A stretch of 64,000 nucleotides of DNA from CAZCPB01 sp044223975. GTDB taxonomy: Bacteria; Planctomycetota; Phycisphaerae; Phycisphaerales; UBA1924. The notes below the pieces were generated by a model that did no database searches, had not been told where the DNA came from, and saw nothing but the letters and a program-made list of their open reading frames with translations. Location: NCBI GenBank assembly GCA_044223975.1, contig JBGALI010000022.1, positions 1-64,000 of the forward strand. Direction: 5' to 3'. A program made the position numbers and the translations under genes. This document shows, one piece after another, positions 17,148-24,127 of the stretch; the stretch's first letter is position 1, and each line of letters starts with the position of its first letter.

Positions 17148-18203
17148 TCAATCCGCGGGAAGCACGGCCACATCACTTGGGTCGATAGTGAGCCAAGTAT
17201 CCTTGCCTGCCCTGGGCATCTCGCGAGGATTCATGACCGACGCCATGACGGTGGTCTCGCCGACCCCGATTTCCAACTGGGCGGTCTCACCGAGGTACGT
17301 GCAGACTCGAATCACCCCGCGAATGGGCCCGACACCGATCTTGATGGCCTCCGGCCGCACGCTGCACACCACGGGTCCAGGAGCAACCGTTGCATTCGAT
17401 TGGAGCGTACCGATCTTCGTCTTGATGGAAGTCACGCCCTGTGCTGATTGCTGCGCGGTGCCCGGGATCAGGTTCGTCTCGCCAAGGAACTCCGCAACGA
17501 AGCGCGTGGTGGGGGATCGGTACAGATCGGTCGGCGTTCCGACCTGAACCACTTTCCCCTGGTCCAGGATGGCCACGCGATCTGACATGCTCAATGCTTC
17601 TTTTTGGTCATGCGTCACATAAACTGTAGTTATGTTCGACTCCTTGCAGATCCGTCTGATCTCGCCTCGCAACTCGACCCGCAGCCGCGCATCCAGGTTT
17701 GAAAGCGGCTCGTCAAGCAGCAGCACATCGGGCCGGATCACGATCGCGCGTGCCAGGGCCACGCGCTGCTGCTGTCCGCCTGAGAGCTGCGTGGGACGCC
17801 GGGTGGCGTACTCCTCCATGCGCACGGCGGCGAGCGCCTCCTTGGCGCGCCGGCGCTTCTCCTCCGCGGGCACGCCCCGGACATCCAGACCGAACATGAC
17901 ATTGGCCTCGACGGTCATGTGCGGCCACAGCGCGTACGACTGGAAGACCATGCCGCAGTTGCGCTTGTTGGGCGGATCGGCGGTGACGTCGCGCCCGTTG
18001 AAGAGGATCGTGCCGCCGGTGGGCTCGATGAAGCCGGCGATCATGCGCAGCAGCGTGGTTTTGCCGCAGCCGGACGGTCCCAGCAGAAAATACAGCTCCC
18101 CGGGCTGGATCTCGAGGCTGATGTCGTCGACGGCGTGGGCGCGGCCGCCGAACGATGACGGAAAAGTCTTGCGGACGGCGCGGATGGAAATGGCCGTGGT
18201 CAC
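17148..18203 (-). CDS. ABC transporter ATP-binding protein, PotA/FbpC type
   Basis: 351 residues. Walker A GPSGCGKTT at 42-50, Q-loop FQSYALWPHMTV, signature LSGGQQQR at 140-147, Walker B VLLLDEPLSNLDARLR, and the switch histidine in VYVTHDQKEAL. A C-terminal TOBE-type region (about 240-351) includes VCSVRPEAIKIG. This architecture is that of importers of polyamines, ferric iron, sulfate or sugars. No permease or binding protein is encoded nearby, so the substrate is unknown and the subunit may serve a transporter elsewhere. Confidence 0.9.
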   Translation of the reverse strand: MTTAISIRAVRKTFPSSFGGRAHAVDDISLEIQPGELYFLLGPSGCGKTTLLRMIAGFIEPTGGTILFNGRDVTADPPNKRNCGMVFQSYALWPHMTVEANVMFGLDVRGVPAEEKRRRAKEALAAVRMEEYATRRPTQLSGGQQQRVALARAIVIRPDVLLLDEPLSNLDARLRVELRGEIRRICKESNITTVYVTHDQKEALSMSDRVAILDQGKVVQVGTPTDLYRSPTTRFVAEFLGETNLIPGTAQQSAQGVTSIKTKIGTLQSNATVAPGPVVCSVRPEAIKIGVGPIRGVIRVCTYLGETAQLEIGVGETTVMASVMNPREMPRAGKDTWLTIDPSDVAVLPAD

Positions 18204-18240
18204 GGGACGATGAAGATAGCAGGCGCGGTATCATGCCGCC

Positions 18241-18603
18241 GTGAAGCCCGCGGGTCCATCCCGGTTGCGTCGGTCCGCCGAGGAGCGCATGGGGAAGATC
18301 CGCGACCTCCGCATGCCGCGCGGCACGCCGGGCACGCTGGCGCGCGAGCTTGGGTTCCAGGTCGACCGGATCGCGCGACAGCACCGGGCCCTGGGCACGA
18401 TCGGCGAGCAGTGGGGGAGCCTTGTGCCCGCGGGGCTGGGCGTGCGGGTGTGGCCCGAGTCGTGGCAGCGCGGGGTCCTGACGGTGCGTGCGGGCGATGC
18501 CGCGGCGGGCTTCGAGTTCGACCGGTGGCTGCGGGGCGGGGGCGAGGACGCGCTGCGCCGGGCCGGGGTGCGGCGGGTGCGGGTGGCCCCGGCGGGGGCG
18601 TGA
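18241..18603 (+). CDS. DciA/DUF721-like protein
   Basis: 120 residues from GTG 18241, or 104 from ATG 18289, which has a strong GAGGAG 6 nt upstream and may be the real start. The segment LGTIGEQWGSLVPAGLGVRV then ESWQRGVLTVRAGDAAAGFE, ending in VRRVRVAPA, follows the DUF721 pattern (W-x-x-hV-G ... G-x-L-x-V-x-x-x-x-x-x). DUF721 members in other bacteria (DciA) help load the replicative DnaB helicase. The match is to a short, weakly conserved domain, so the function is tentative. Its closeness to parB and parS fits a replication/segregation neighbourhood. Confidence 0.6.
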   Translation: MKPAGPSRLRRSAEERMGKIRDLRMPRGTPGTLARELGFQVDRIARQHRALGTIGEQWGSLVPAGLGVRVWPESWQRGVLTVRAGDAAAGFEFDRWLRGGGEDALRRAGVRRVRVAPAGA

Positions 18604-18679
18604 GGCTTCCGCCCGTATTTTCAATCAATTCTGAAAGGCGTAGTGGACACGGGCGGGGGTCCGCGCGCATACTGGGGGC

Positions 18680-19306
18680 ATGAGCGAGGGCGCCGTCCGA
18701 CTGCGTGACCCCGAGCGCGACGCGATCCTGCTCGCGCAGGACCGCTTCATCGAGGCGTTCGGGCGCATGAGCGGGGCGTGGGGCATCAGCCGCACGATGG
18801 CCGAGGTGCAGGCTCTGCTCTTTATCGCCGGCGTCCCGATGTGCACCGACGAGGTGATGGACCGCCTGCAGATCTCTCGCGGCAACGCGTCGATGTCGCT
18901 GCGGGCGCTGATGGACTGGGGCGTGGTGGTGCGCACGCACAAGCGCGGCGACCGCAAGGAGTACTTCGAGGCCGAGGCCGACGTGTGGGCGATGTTCCGC
19001 GCCATCGTGCGCGAGCGAACCAAGCGCGAGGTCGACCCCCTGCTGGCGGACCTGCACGAGATCCGCGACCTGACGGGCATCGAGCGCGCCGGCTCGCGGC
19101 GTCCGCGCTCCCCCGAGGCCGTCGAGCACAACAAGCGCCTGGACGCGATGCTCGATTTCTTCCAGACGCTCGAGGGCCTGGCGCAGCGCTTCGTGAGCCC
19201 CGCGGGCCCGGGCCTGCAGCTGGCGGCCTCGCTGCTGACGCTCGGCTCGCCGCGCCGCAAGCGCGGGCGTGCCGCGCGGACCGAAGGCGAAGGAGGGCGT
19301 CCGTGA
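18680..19306 (+). CDS. GbsR/MarR-family transcriptional regulator
   Basis: 208 residues. The winged-helix region is MSGAWGISRTMAEVQALLFI ... MDRLQISRGNASMSLRALMD then WGVVVRTHKRGDRKEYFEAE, very close to the GbsR group of MarR-like regulators (choline/betaine gene repressors in Bacillus). A C-terminal helical part (about 115-185) likely dimerises. The stop overlaps the GTG of the next gene by 4 nt, so the two are translated together and may be functionally linked. The ligand and target genes are unknown; self-regulation would be typical. Confidence 0.85.
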   Translation: MSEGAVRLRDPERDAILLAQDRFIEAFGRMSGAWGISRTMAEVQALLFIAGVPMCTDEVMDRLQISRGNASMSLRALMDWGVVVRTHKRGDRKEYFEAEADVWAMFRAIVRERTKREVDPLLADLHEIRDLTGIERAGSRRPRSPEAVEHNKRLDAMLDFFQTLEGLAQRFVSPAGPGLQLAASLLTLGSPRRKRGRAARTEGEGGRP

Positions 19307-19746
19307 GCGCGCTGGCGCCCAGGACGGTCGCGGGGTCGCGCGAGGGCCGCGAGGTGTTCGTCGCCGATGCACGCTCGGTGCGCGTGCGCTGGCGGGTTTC
19401 GCGAGCGGCGCTCGACGGCCATGGAGGCACAGCGCTGCGCGCTGGAGAGGAGCCAGAGCTTGAGATCTCGGCGACCAGCGCTGCGGGAGATCTCGGCGCC
19501 GTTCGCGCCGTGCTCCGTTGGAGTGACGGCGCGCGCGAGGTGGTCTCTCCGTCCGCGGCAGCGGCGGTCACAGTGATCCACGACGGCGGGCTCGTGCACT
19601 TGCGTGCCACGGCGGGCGAACTCGTGCTGCTGGACGCGACGCTCGACGCGGGCGGCGTGCGGTACGCGCGGACAGGACTCTTGCGGGAGCTTGGCCTGGG
19701 CGGGGGGCGCTACGAGGTCGTGCGCGACGACCCCCAAGGCGCGTGA
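19303..19746 (+). CDS. Hypothetical beta-rich protein coupled to GbsR regulator
   Basis: 147 residues starting at a GTG that overlaps the regulator's TGA (GTGA). No signal peptide or membrane segment is evident. The chain alternates short strands and turns (VRVRWRVSRAALDGH, AAVTVIHDGGLVHLRA, GELVLLDATLDAGG), suggesting a small beta-sandwich. I do not recognise a family. The four-base overlap suggests it acts with, or is stoichiometric to, the GbsR-like protein. Confidence 0.6.
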   Translation: MSALAPRTVAGSREGREVFVADARSVRVRWRVSRAALDGHGGTALRAGEEPELEISATSAAGDLGAVRAVLRWSDGAREVVSPSAAAAVTVIHDGGLVHLRATAGELVLLDATLDAGGVRYARTGLLRELGLGGGRYEVVRDDPQGA

Positions 19747-19773
19747 CGCGCGACGACCGCGGTGCGCGCCGCT

Positions 19774-20685
19774 TCACTTCTTTTCGCGCGTGTCGATCGT
19801 GGCGGTGAGGAGGGCGCGGCGCTGGTCGGGCGTGAGCGCGGCCATCAGCGTGCGCATCGCCGCGGCCCGCGCCGCGTCGTCGGCGGGCGCGGCCAGCGCC
19901 GCTCGCTGGGGCTGGATCTTGGCCAGCGTCTCGTCGCTCCATTTCAGCGTGGGCAGCGTGCGGTCGAGCGATCGCGAGGCCTCGTCGACGAGCATCCGGT
20001 ACGTCCACAGCGTCTCGTCGATGGGGAGCAGCTGCATGCGCCGGATCACGGCGGCGGTGCCCTTCTCGCCGGGCGTCTCGCCGCGCTTGGCGCTGGCCTG
20101 GTACTGCTCGGCCAGCGCCTTGTTGTAATCACTTGCGAGCTTCTGCGAGACCTGGGTCTGGGCCTGCGTGAGAACACGGTCGGTGCCGAGCTTGACGCAG
20201 AAATCGCCGCCCGAGGGCTTGAGGGGCCGGACGAAGTCGCGCGCCGACTTGAGGACCTGGCGGGTGTCACCCTGGATCTTCTCGAGCGCTCCGTCCTCGA
20301 TGCTCTCGACGATGTCGAGGTTTCTGAGCACGATCGCCTCGCACTCGGCCTTGCGGGCCTGCATCACGGGCTCAAGTCGGACCCAGTCGTCCTTGGTGAT
20401 GGTGGGGTTCCGGCGGATCGCGGCCCAGGTCACGGGCTCCTGGAGCGGGATGACCTTGCGCTCCGCATCCCGCTTCACGAGCGACTCGTACGGGCGCCCG
20501 GCAGACGTTGGTTGGTTCGCGGTTCCTTCCCTTAAAATGAAGGGGCCTTTAACGGGAAGGCAAATATAAGTCGGACGTTTCCCAGGCTGGTCTTCCGACG
20601 GCTGATCGGGCGCGCTCTGGGGCGTTGCGGTGGCGTGAGTCGCACCCAGTATCGACACGATGATCAAGACTGCGCGAACGCTCAC
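19774..20685 (-). CDS. Secreted protein of unknown family, paralogue of the upstream gene
   Basis: 303 residues from GTG 20685, chosen because AAAGGA lies about 8 nt upstream and it gives a signal peptide (VLIIVSILGATHATA). The mature protein contains WAAIRRNPTITKDDWVRLEP, LKPSGGDFCVKLG and TLWTYRMLVDEASRSLDRTL, all shared with the next gene. Both end in a helical segment LTPDQRRALLTATIDTREKK, reminiscent of LTxxQRxxL motifs of small periplasmic stress proteins. No catalytic motif is visible. The family appears uncharacterised. Confidence 0.75.
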   Translation of the reverse strand: MSVRAVLIIVSILGATHATATPQSAPDQPSEDQPGKRPTYICLPVKGPFILREGTANQPTSAGRPYESLVKRDAERKVIPLQEPVTWAAIRRNPTITKDDWVRLEPVMQARKAECEAIVLRNLDIVESIEDGALEKIQGDTRQVLKSARDFVRPLKPSGGDFCVKLGTDRVLTQAQTQVSQKLASDYNKALAEQYQASAKRGETPGEKGTAAVIRRMQLLPIDETLWTYRMLVDEASRSLDRTLPTLKWSDETLAKIQPQRAALAAPADDAARAAAMRTLMAALTPDQRRALLTATIDTREKK

Positions 20686-20728
20686 GCGATGGTCCTTTCG
20701 TTCGGCCAAACCCCGGTGCGCGGTCCGC

Positions 20729-21643
20729 TCACGGCTTGGCGCGCGTCTCGATCGTCTTGGCGAGCAGGGCGCGACGTTCCTGGAGCGTGAGCTTGTCGAG
20801 GAGCGCCCGCATCTGCGCTGATCGCACAGCTGCGTCGGGGTTGGCGGCCAGCGCCTTGCGCTCGGGCTCGACCTTGGCGAGGGTTTCGGCGGACCAGTTC
20901 ATCGCCGGGAGCGTGCGCTCCAGCGAGTGCGAGGCCTCGTCGACGAGCATGCGGTAGGTCCACAGCGTCTCGTCGATCGTCTCGAGGAACATGAACCGCA
21001 CGATGTCGATCGATCCGATCTTGTTCGGATCGTCCTTGGGCTTCATGCCCGCGCGGAGCTCGGCGCGGATGGCGGAGTTGTACTCGCTCTCGATCTTCTG
21101 GCTGAAGCGCGACTGCACGTCGGTGAGCGTCCCGTCCTTGCCCAGCTTGGCGCAGAAGTTCCCCCCCGAGGGCTTGAGGGGCTGGAAGACCTCGCGGATG
21201 TTCTTGATCACCGCGCGGGGCTCGCCCTCCATCTTGTCCAGCTCGCCGGCCTCCACCTTCTCGACGAGGTCGAGGTTCTTGACGACGATCGTCTCGCACT
21301 CGGTCTTGCGCTCCGTCATCACCGGCTCGACCTTCACCCAGTCTTCCTTGGTGATCGTCGGGTTGTGACGGCACGCGGCCCACGTGGCCGGCTGCGTGAG
21401 GCGGATGATCTTGCCGCTGGAGTCTTTCTTCACGAGCGACTCGTACGGGAGGTTGGGCAGGTCCTGCTTGGCGCCTGTGCTTTCGGCGGGGGGCGTGTCC
21501 TTGGGAACAAAGACGGGCGGACGCTTGTACAGCTCCGTGGGCGGCGGCGCTTCGGCGGGGGGCGGGGCGATCTGCGCCAGCGCCGCGGCGCCGGGAACGA
21601 GCAACGCGCCGGCGGCGGCGAGGACGAGCGTGCGAGCGTTCAT
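20729..21643 (-). CDS. Secreted protein of unknown family, tandem paralogue
   Basis: 304 residues from ATG 21643, which has AAGGAG 7 nt upstream; the frame is open further but unsupported. The signal peptide is MNARTLVLAAAGALLVPGAA, followed by a Pro-rich linker (APPPAEAPPPTELYKRPP). The core has LPYESLVKKDSSGKIIRLTQ, WAACRHNPTITKEDWVKVEP and LKPSGGNFCAKLG, and closes with LTLQERRALLAKTIETRAKP. It shares length, order of motifs and a conserved FC(A/V)KLG cysteine with the following gene 43 nt away, so the pair arose by tandem duplication. Function unknown. Confidence 0.78.
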   Translation of the reverse strand: MNARTLVLAAAGALLVPGAAALAQIAPPPAEAPPPTELYKRPPVFVPKDTPPAESTGAKQDLPNLPYESLVKKDSSGKIIRLTQPATWAACRHNPTITKEDWVKVEPVMTERKTECETIVVKNLDLVEKVEAGELDKMEGEPRAVIKNIREVFQPLKPSGGNFCAKLGKDGTLTDVQSRFSQKIESEYNSAIRAELRAGMKPKDDPNKIGSIDIVRFMFLETIDETLWTYRMLVDEASHSLERTLPAMNWSAETLAKVEPERKALAANPDAAVRSAQMRALLDKLTLQERRALLAKTIETRAKP

Positions 21644-21902
21644 TCCGTCTCCTTCAGAGCCGCGGCAGGGCGCGGCGAGTGCTTGGCGTGTGCCGCCGGG
21701 AAACCCCGGCCGTTCGGGCCGGCCCGAGCCGGGCCCGATCACAGAACGCAATATTATCGCCCGGATTGCGGGGCAGGTTTCTCGCCCGCGAGGAGCATTT
21801 CCGTGCGGCAATCTGGTACGCACTGCCGACGAGGCGGTTCGGCGCGCCCGCCGCGACGCATTCCCGGCACGTTCGCGTCTCTGCATGCCGTACACTGACC
21901 GC

Positions 21903-22526
21903 ATGTCCGACGCCCGGCCCCCGAACCCAAGCGATCCGCCGAGCAGTGCGCCGCCCGGCGCACCTTCTCGTCATCAGCAGCCCGTGCTGCACGCGCCGTG
22001 GAGGATGGAGTACCTGGAAGGGCTCAAGGGCAAGGAAGCCGGCGGGCTCGGCTCCTCGGCCGCACCGTCCACCGGCTCGTTTCTTCTGGATTACTGGCTG
22101 AACCCCGGCGCCGACCACGCCAATCACGTGATCGTGCGCACGGGCGACGGCATGATCCTGCTCAACGGATTCCCGTATTCCAACGGCCACCTGCTGGTGG
22201 CGCTGGGCGATCCGCGCCCGACGCTGCTCGACTACGAGCCGGCGCAGCGCGCGACGCTGTGGTCGCTCACCGAACTGGCCGCCGAGCTGTTGCAGCGCAC
22301 GCTCGACCCGCAGGGGATCAACATCGGGATCAACCAGGGGCGCGCGGCGGGCGCGGGGATCCCTCAGCACCTGCACGTGCACCTGGTGCCGCGGTGGGGC
22401 GGGGATATCAACTTCATGACCATCGTGGGGAACGTGCGCGTGATCCCGTCGTCGCTGGCGGTAATGGCGGGGAAGTTTCGGGGGGTGTGGGAGAGGATGA
22501 GGGGCGACGGACAACATCGTGAGTAG
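21903..22526 (+). CDS. HIT-family hydrolase/transferase
   Basis: 207 residues from ATG 21903 (an ATG six codons earlier is possible). The histidine triad HLHVHLVPRW follows GINIGINQGRAAGAGIPQ, and upstream is ILLNGFPYSNGHLLVAL, the standard HIT layout. These enzymes hydrolyse or transfer nucleotides from dinucleoside polyphosphates or AMP conjugates through a nucleotidyl-histidine. The long N-terminus with WRMEYLEGLKG is typical of the ApaH-independent Ap4A-phosphorylase-like HIT subgroup in many bacteria. The natural substrate is not certain. Confidence 0.9.
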   Translation: MSDARPPNPSDPPSSAPPGAPSRHQQPVLHAPWRMEYLEGLKGKEAGGLGSSAAPSTGSFLLDYWLNPGADHANHVIVRTGDGMILLNGFPYSNGHLLVALGDPRPTLLDYEPAQRATLWSLTELAAELLQRTLDPQGINIGINQGRAAGAGIPQHLHVHLVPRWGGDINFMTIVGNVRVIPSSLAVMAGKFRGVWERMRGDGQHRE

Positions 22527-22544
22527 GCGTCGCGCCAACTGTGC

Positions 22545-23567
22545 TCACACGTACGCCGAAGGCGCGCCACATTCGGGGCAGTCTGCCGATTCGGGCAGTC
22601 CCTTTCGAGAGTATCCGCACTCAAGACAGCACCCGGCGCGGCGCCACGCTCGCCACCGCCTGTTCCGTGAAGGAGATGTGAACACGAGCAGTGTGAACAA
22701 CGCCAAGTCCACACCGAGCAAGACAACACCAGCGCGACCCCAAGTCCTTGGCCGTTCAAAGATTTGTCCCACGAACACAAGCCCGAGCCCCACGATCCCG
22801 CCCAGCATCAGAAACTCGGGTGCGATGAGAAAGCGTGTTCTGCTTGCGGGGTGCTTCTCGTGGAGGCGTTGTCGCTGAGACTTGCCCCTCGGGATAAAAG
22901 CGGTACTTCTCTCGTGCGAGGGGGCTTGCGCAGCGATCGTGGATGACGGCGGTTCTACCGGCCTTCCAAGTTCGCCGCCATAACCACGGCGAGAGACCCC
23001 CTGCGCCTCTTTGGAATCGGCCACCTCGACGTCTACCGGTCCAGCACACTCGGTCTCGACAGTGCCGCCACAATCGCCCGGTTCGGCGATCAGCCTGTCC
23101 GGCTCATTGGCGATCGTGGCTTCACGCCCGGCCTTGAGGTCAACAATCCTCATCTGGCCGCGCCCGGTCAGCGTGGCACAGACCCGACGGACAAGTTTGA
23201 TCGTCGCTGGCGCATCGCCATCGCACTGCGGCCGGTCGGGGATGTGGATTGTGATGTGTCGGGCGTGAACTGTGATGAGCACGCCCGTTCCGTCGGCTCG
23301 CTTGTCGAGAAACTCGACACGACGGAACTGCCACAGGGCGCGCTCATCGGTCAAACCCGTAGCTCTGATTGCGGCCTCGACATCCGTCTCCGCCAATGTC
23401 GGCGCAGCGGTGCGGATGTACGTCACCAAGTATGCCCGCCGTCGCTCCTCAAAGGGGCTGAGCGGTGTGGGGGCTTCGTGCGGTCCGAGCGGACGCAGCA
23501 CTCGCTCAGCCGCTCCTTCAAGCGACTCACCCTCTTCTACGTGGAAAAGGTGCAGCTCGTGCGCCAT
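22545..23567 (-). CDS. Membrane protein with C-terminal zinc ribbon
   Basis: 340 residues. The N-terminal half is soluble and unrecognised (VEEGESLEGAAERVLRPLGP ...). Two membrane segments lie near the C-terminus (about 247-267 and 279-298). They are followed by a cytoplasmic zinc ribbon CCLECGYSRKGLPESADCPECG. The same 'two helices then C-x-x-CGY-(x)8-12-C-P-E-CG' ending occurs in two genes at 46.2-47.2 kb, so this is a repeated modular family in the genome. Function unknown; the ribbon could mediate protein interaction. Slightly lower GC content than its neighbours. Confidence 0.7.
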   Translation of the reverse strand: MAHELHLFHVEEGESLEGAAERVLRPLGPHEAPTPLSPFEERRRAYLVTYIRTAAPTLAETDVEAAIRATGLTDERALWQFRRVEFLDKRADGTGVLITVHARHITIHIPDRPQCDGDAPATIKLVRRVCATLTGRGQMRIVDLKAGREATIANEPDRLIAEPGDCGGTVETECAGPVDVEVADSKEAQGVSRRGYGGELGRPVEPPSSTIAAQAPSHERSTAFIPRGKSQRQRLHEKHPASRTRFLIAPEFLMLGGIVGLGLVFVGQIFERPRTWGRAGVVLLGVDLALFTLLVFTSPSRNRRWRAWRRAGCCLECGYSRKGLPESADCPECGAPSAYV

Positions 23568-23622
23568 TTGGGTACGAGCATATCAATCAGCGGCACCGTT
23601 CGATCGAGTGGCACGCGCGTTC

Positions 23623-23949
23623 TCACGCCGCCTGGCGGCGCAACCGCTGCAAACCAAGCCGGTACCCGCCGCGTGTATCGGGTTCGCAGCGCACGACCTT
23701 GCCGTGCGTCACGCTGGCGTAAGGATCGTCGGGGAAGAGCGAGAACTGAGCGCCGGGCGCGACGGCGTACTGGGCCCGGGCGCCGATGCCGGCGCGGCTG
23801 GTGTCCACGAGCTCGACGCGACCCAGGCGCGACGGCTCGGCCCCTTCGGCGAGTGTCACCATCGCTCCGCCGCAGGCCGGCGTGCGCGGCGCCTTGCGCC
23901 GGTCGTTGGGGAAGACGGGGGCGTCGGGAACGCGGCTGGACGTGGGCAT
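23623..23949 (-). CDS. PilZ-domain protein
   Basis: 108 residues, a stand-alone domain. FPNDRRKAPRTPACG carries the RxxxR c-di-GMP motif, and VELVDTSRAGIGARAQYAV carries the D/NxSxxG motif. The later strands GKVVRCEPDTRGGYRLGL are typical of PilZ barrels. It is predicted to bind cyclic di-GMP and relay it to an unknown partner. It stands alone between an unknown membrane protein and a divergent aspartic-protease-like gene. Confidence 0.82.
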   Translation of the reverse strand: MPTSSRVPDAPVFPNDRRKAPRTPACGGAMVTLAEGAEPSRLGRVELVDTSRAGIGARAQYAVAPGAQFSLFPDDPYASVTHGKVVRCEPDTRGGYRLGLQRLRRQAA

Positions 23950-24127
23950 TCTTCTCTTTCCTTAATCAGCGAGCGGGCCGGACTATGCGGCGCGGCCACC
24001 GCGCCGGCGCCGACGCGGGCGCGTCCGGATATGAAGAGGTCATCGGCGAGCGGGGAGGGGGACTTGACCCGGCGGGCACGACGCCAAGGGTCGAATCTGT
24101 GCGCCACACGTATGGTATTGTGAGACC

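Noticed and set aside
17148..18203. Complete ABC importer operon
   Set aside because: Only the ATPase gene is present; no permease or binding protein within 10 kb.
15432..21902. Replication origin near parB
   Set aside because: parS-like sites imply origin proximity, but I found no DnaA-box cluster, dnaA, gidA or AT-rich unwinding region here.
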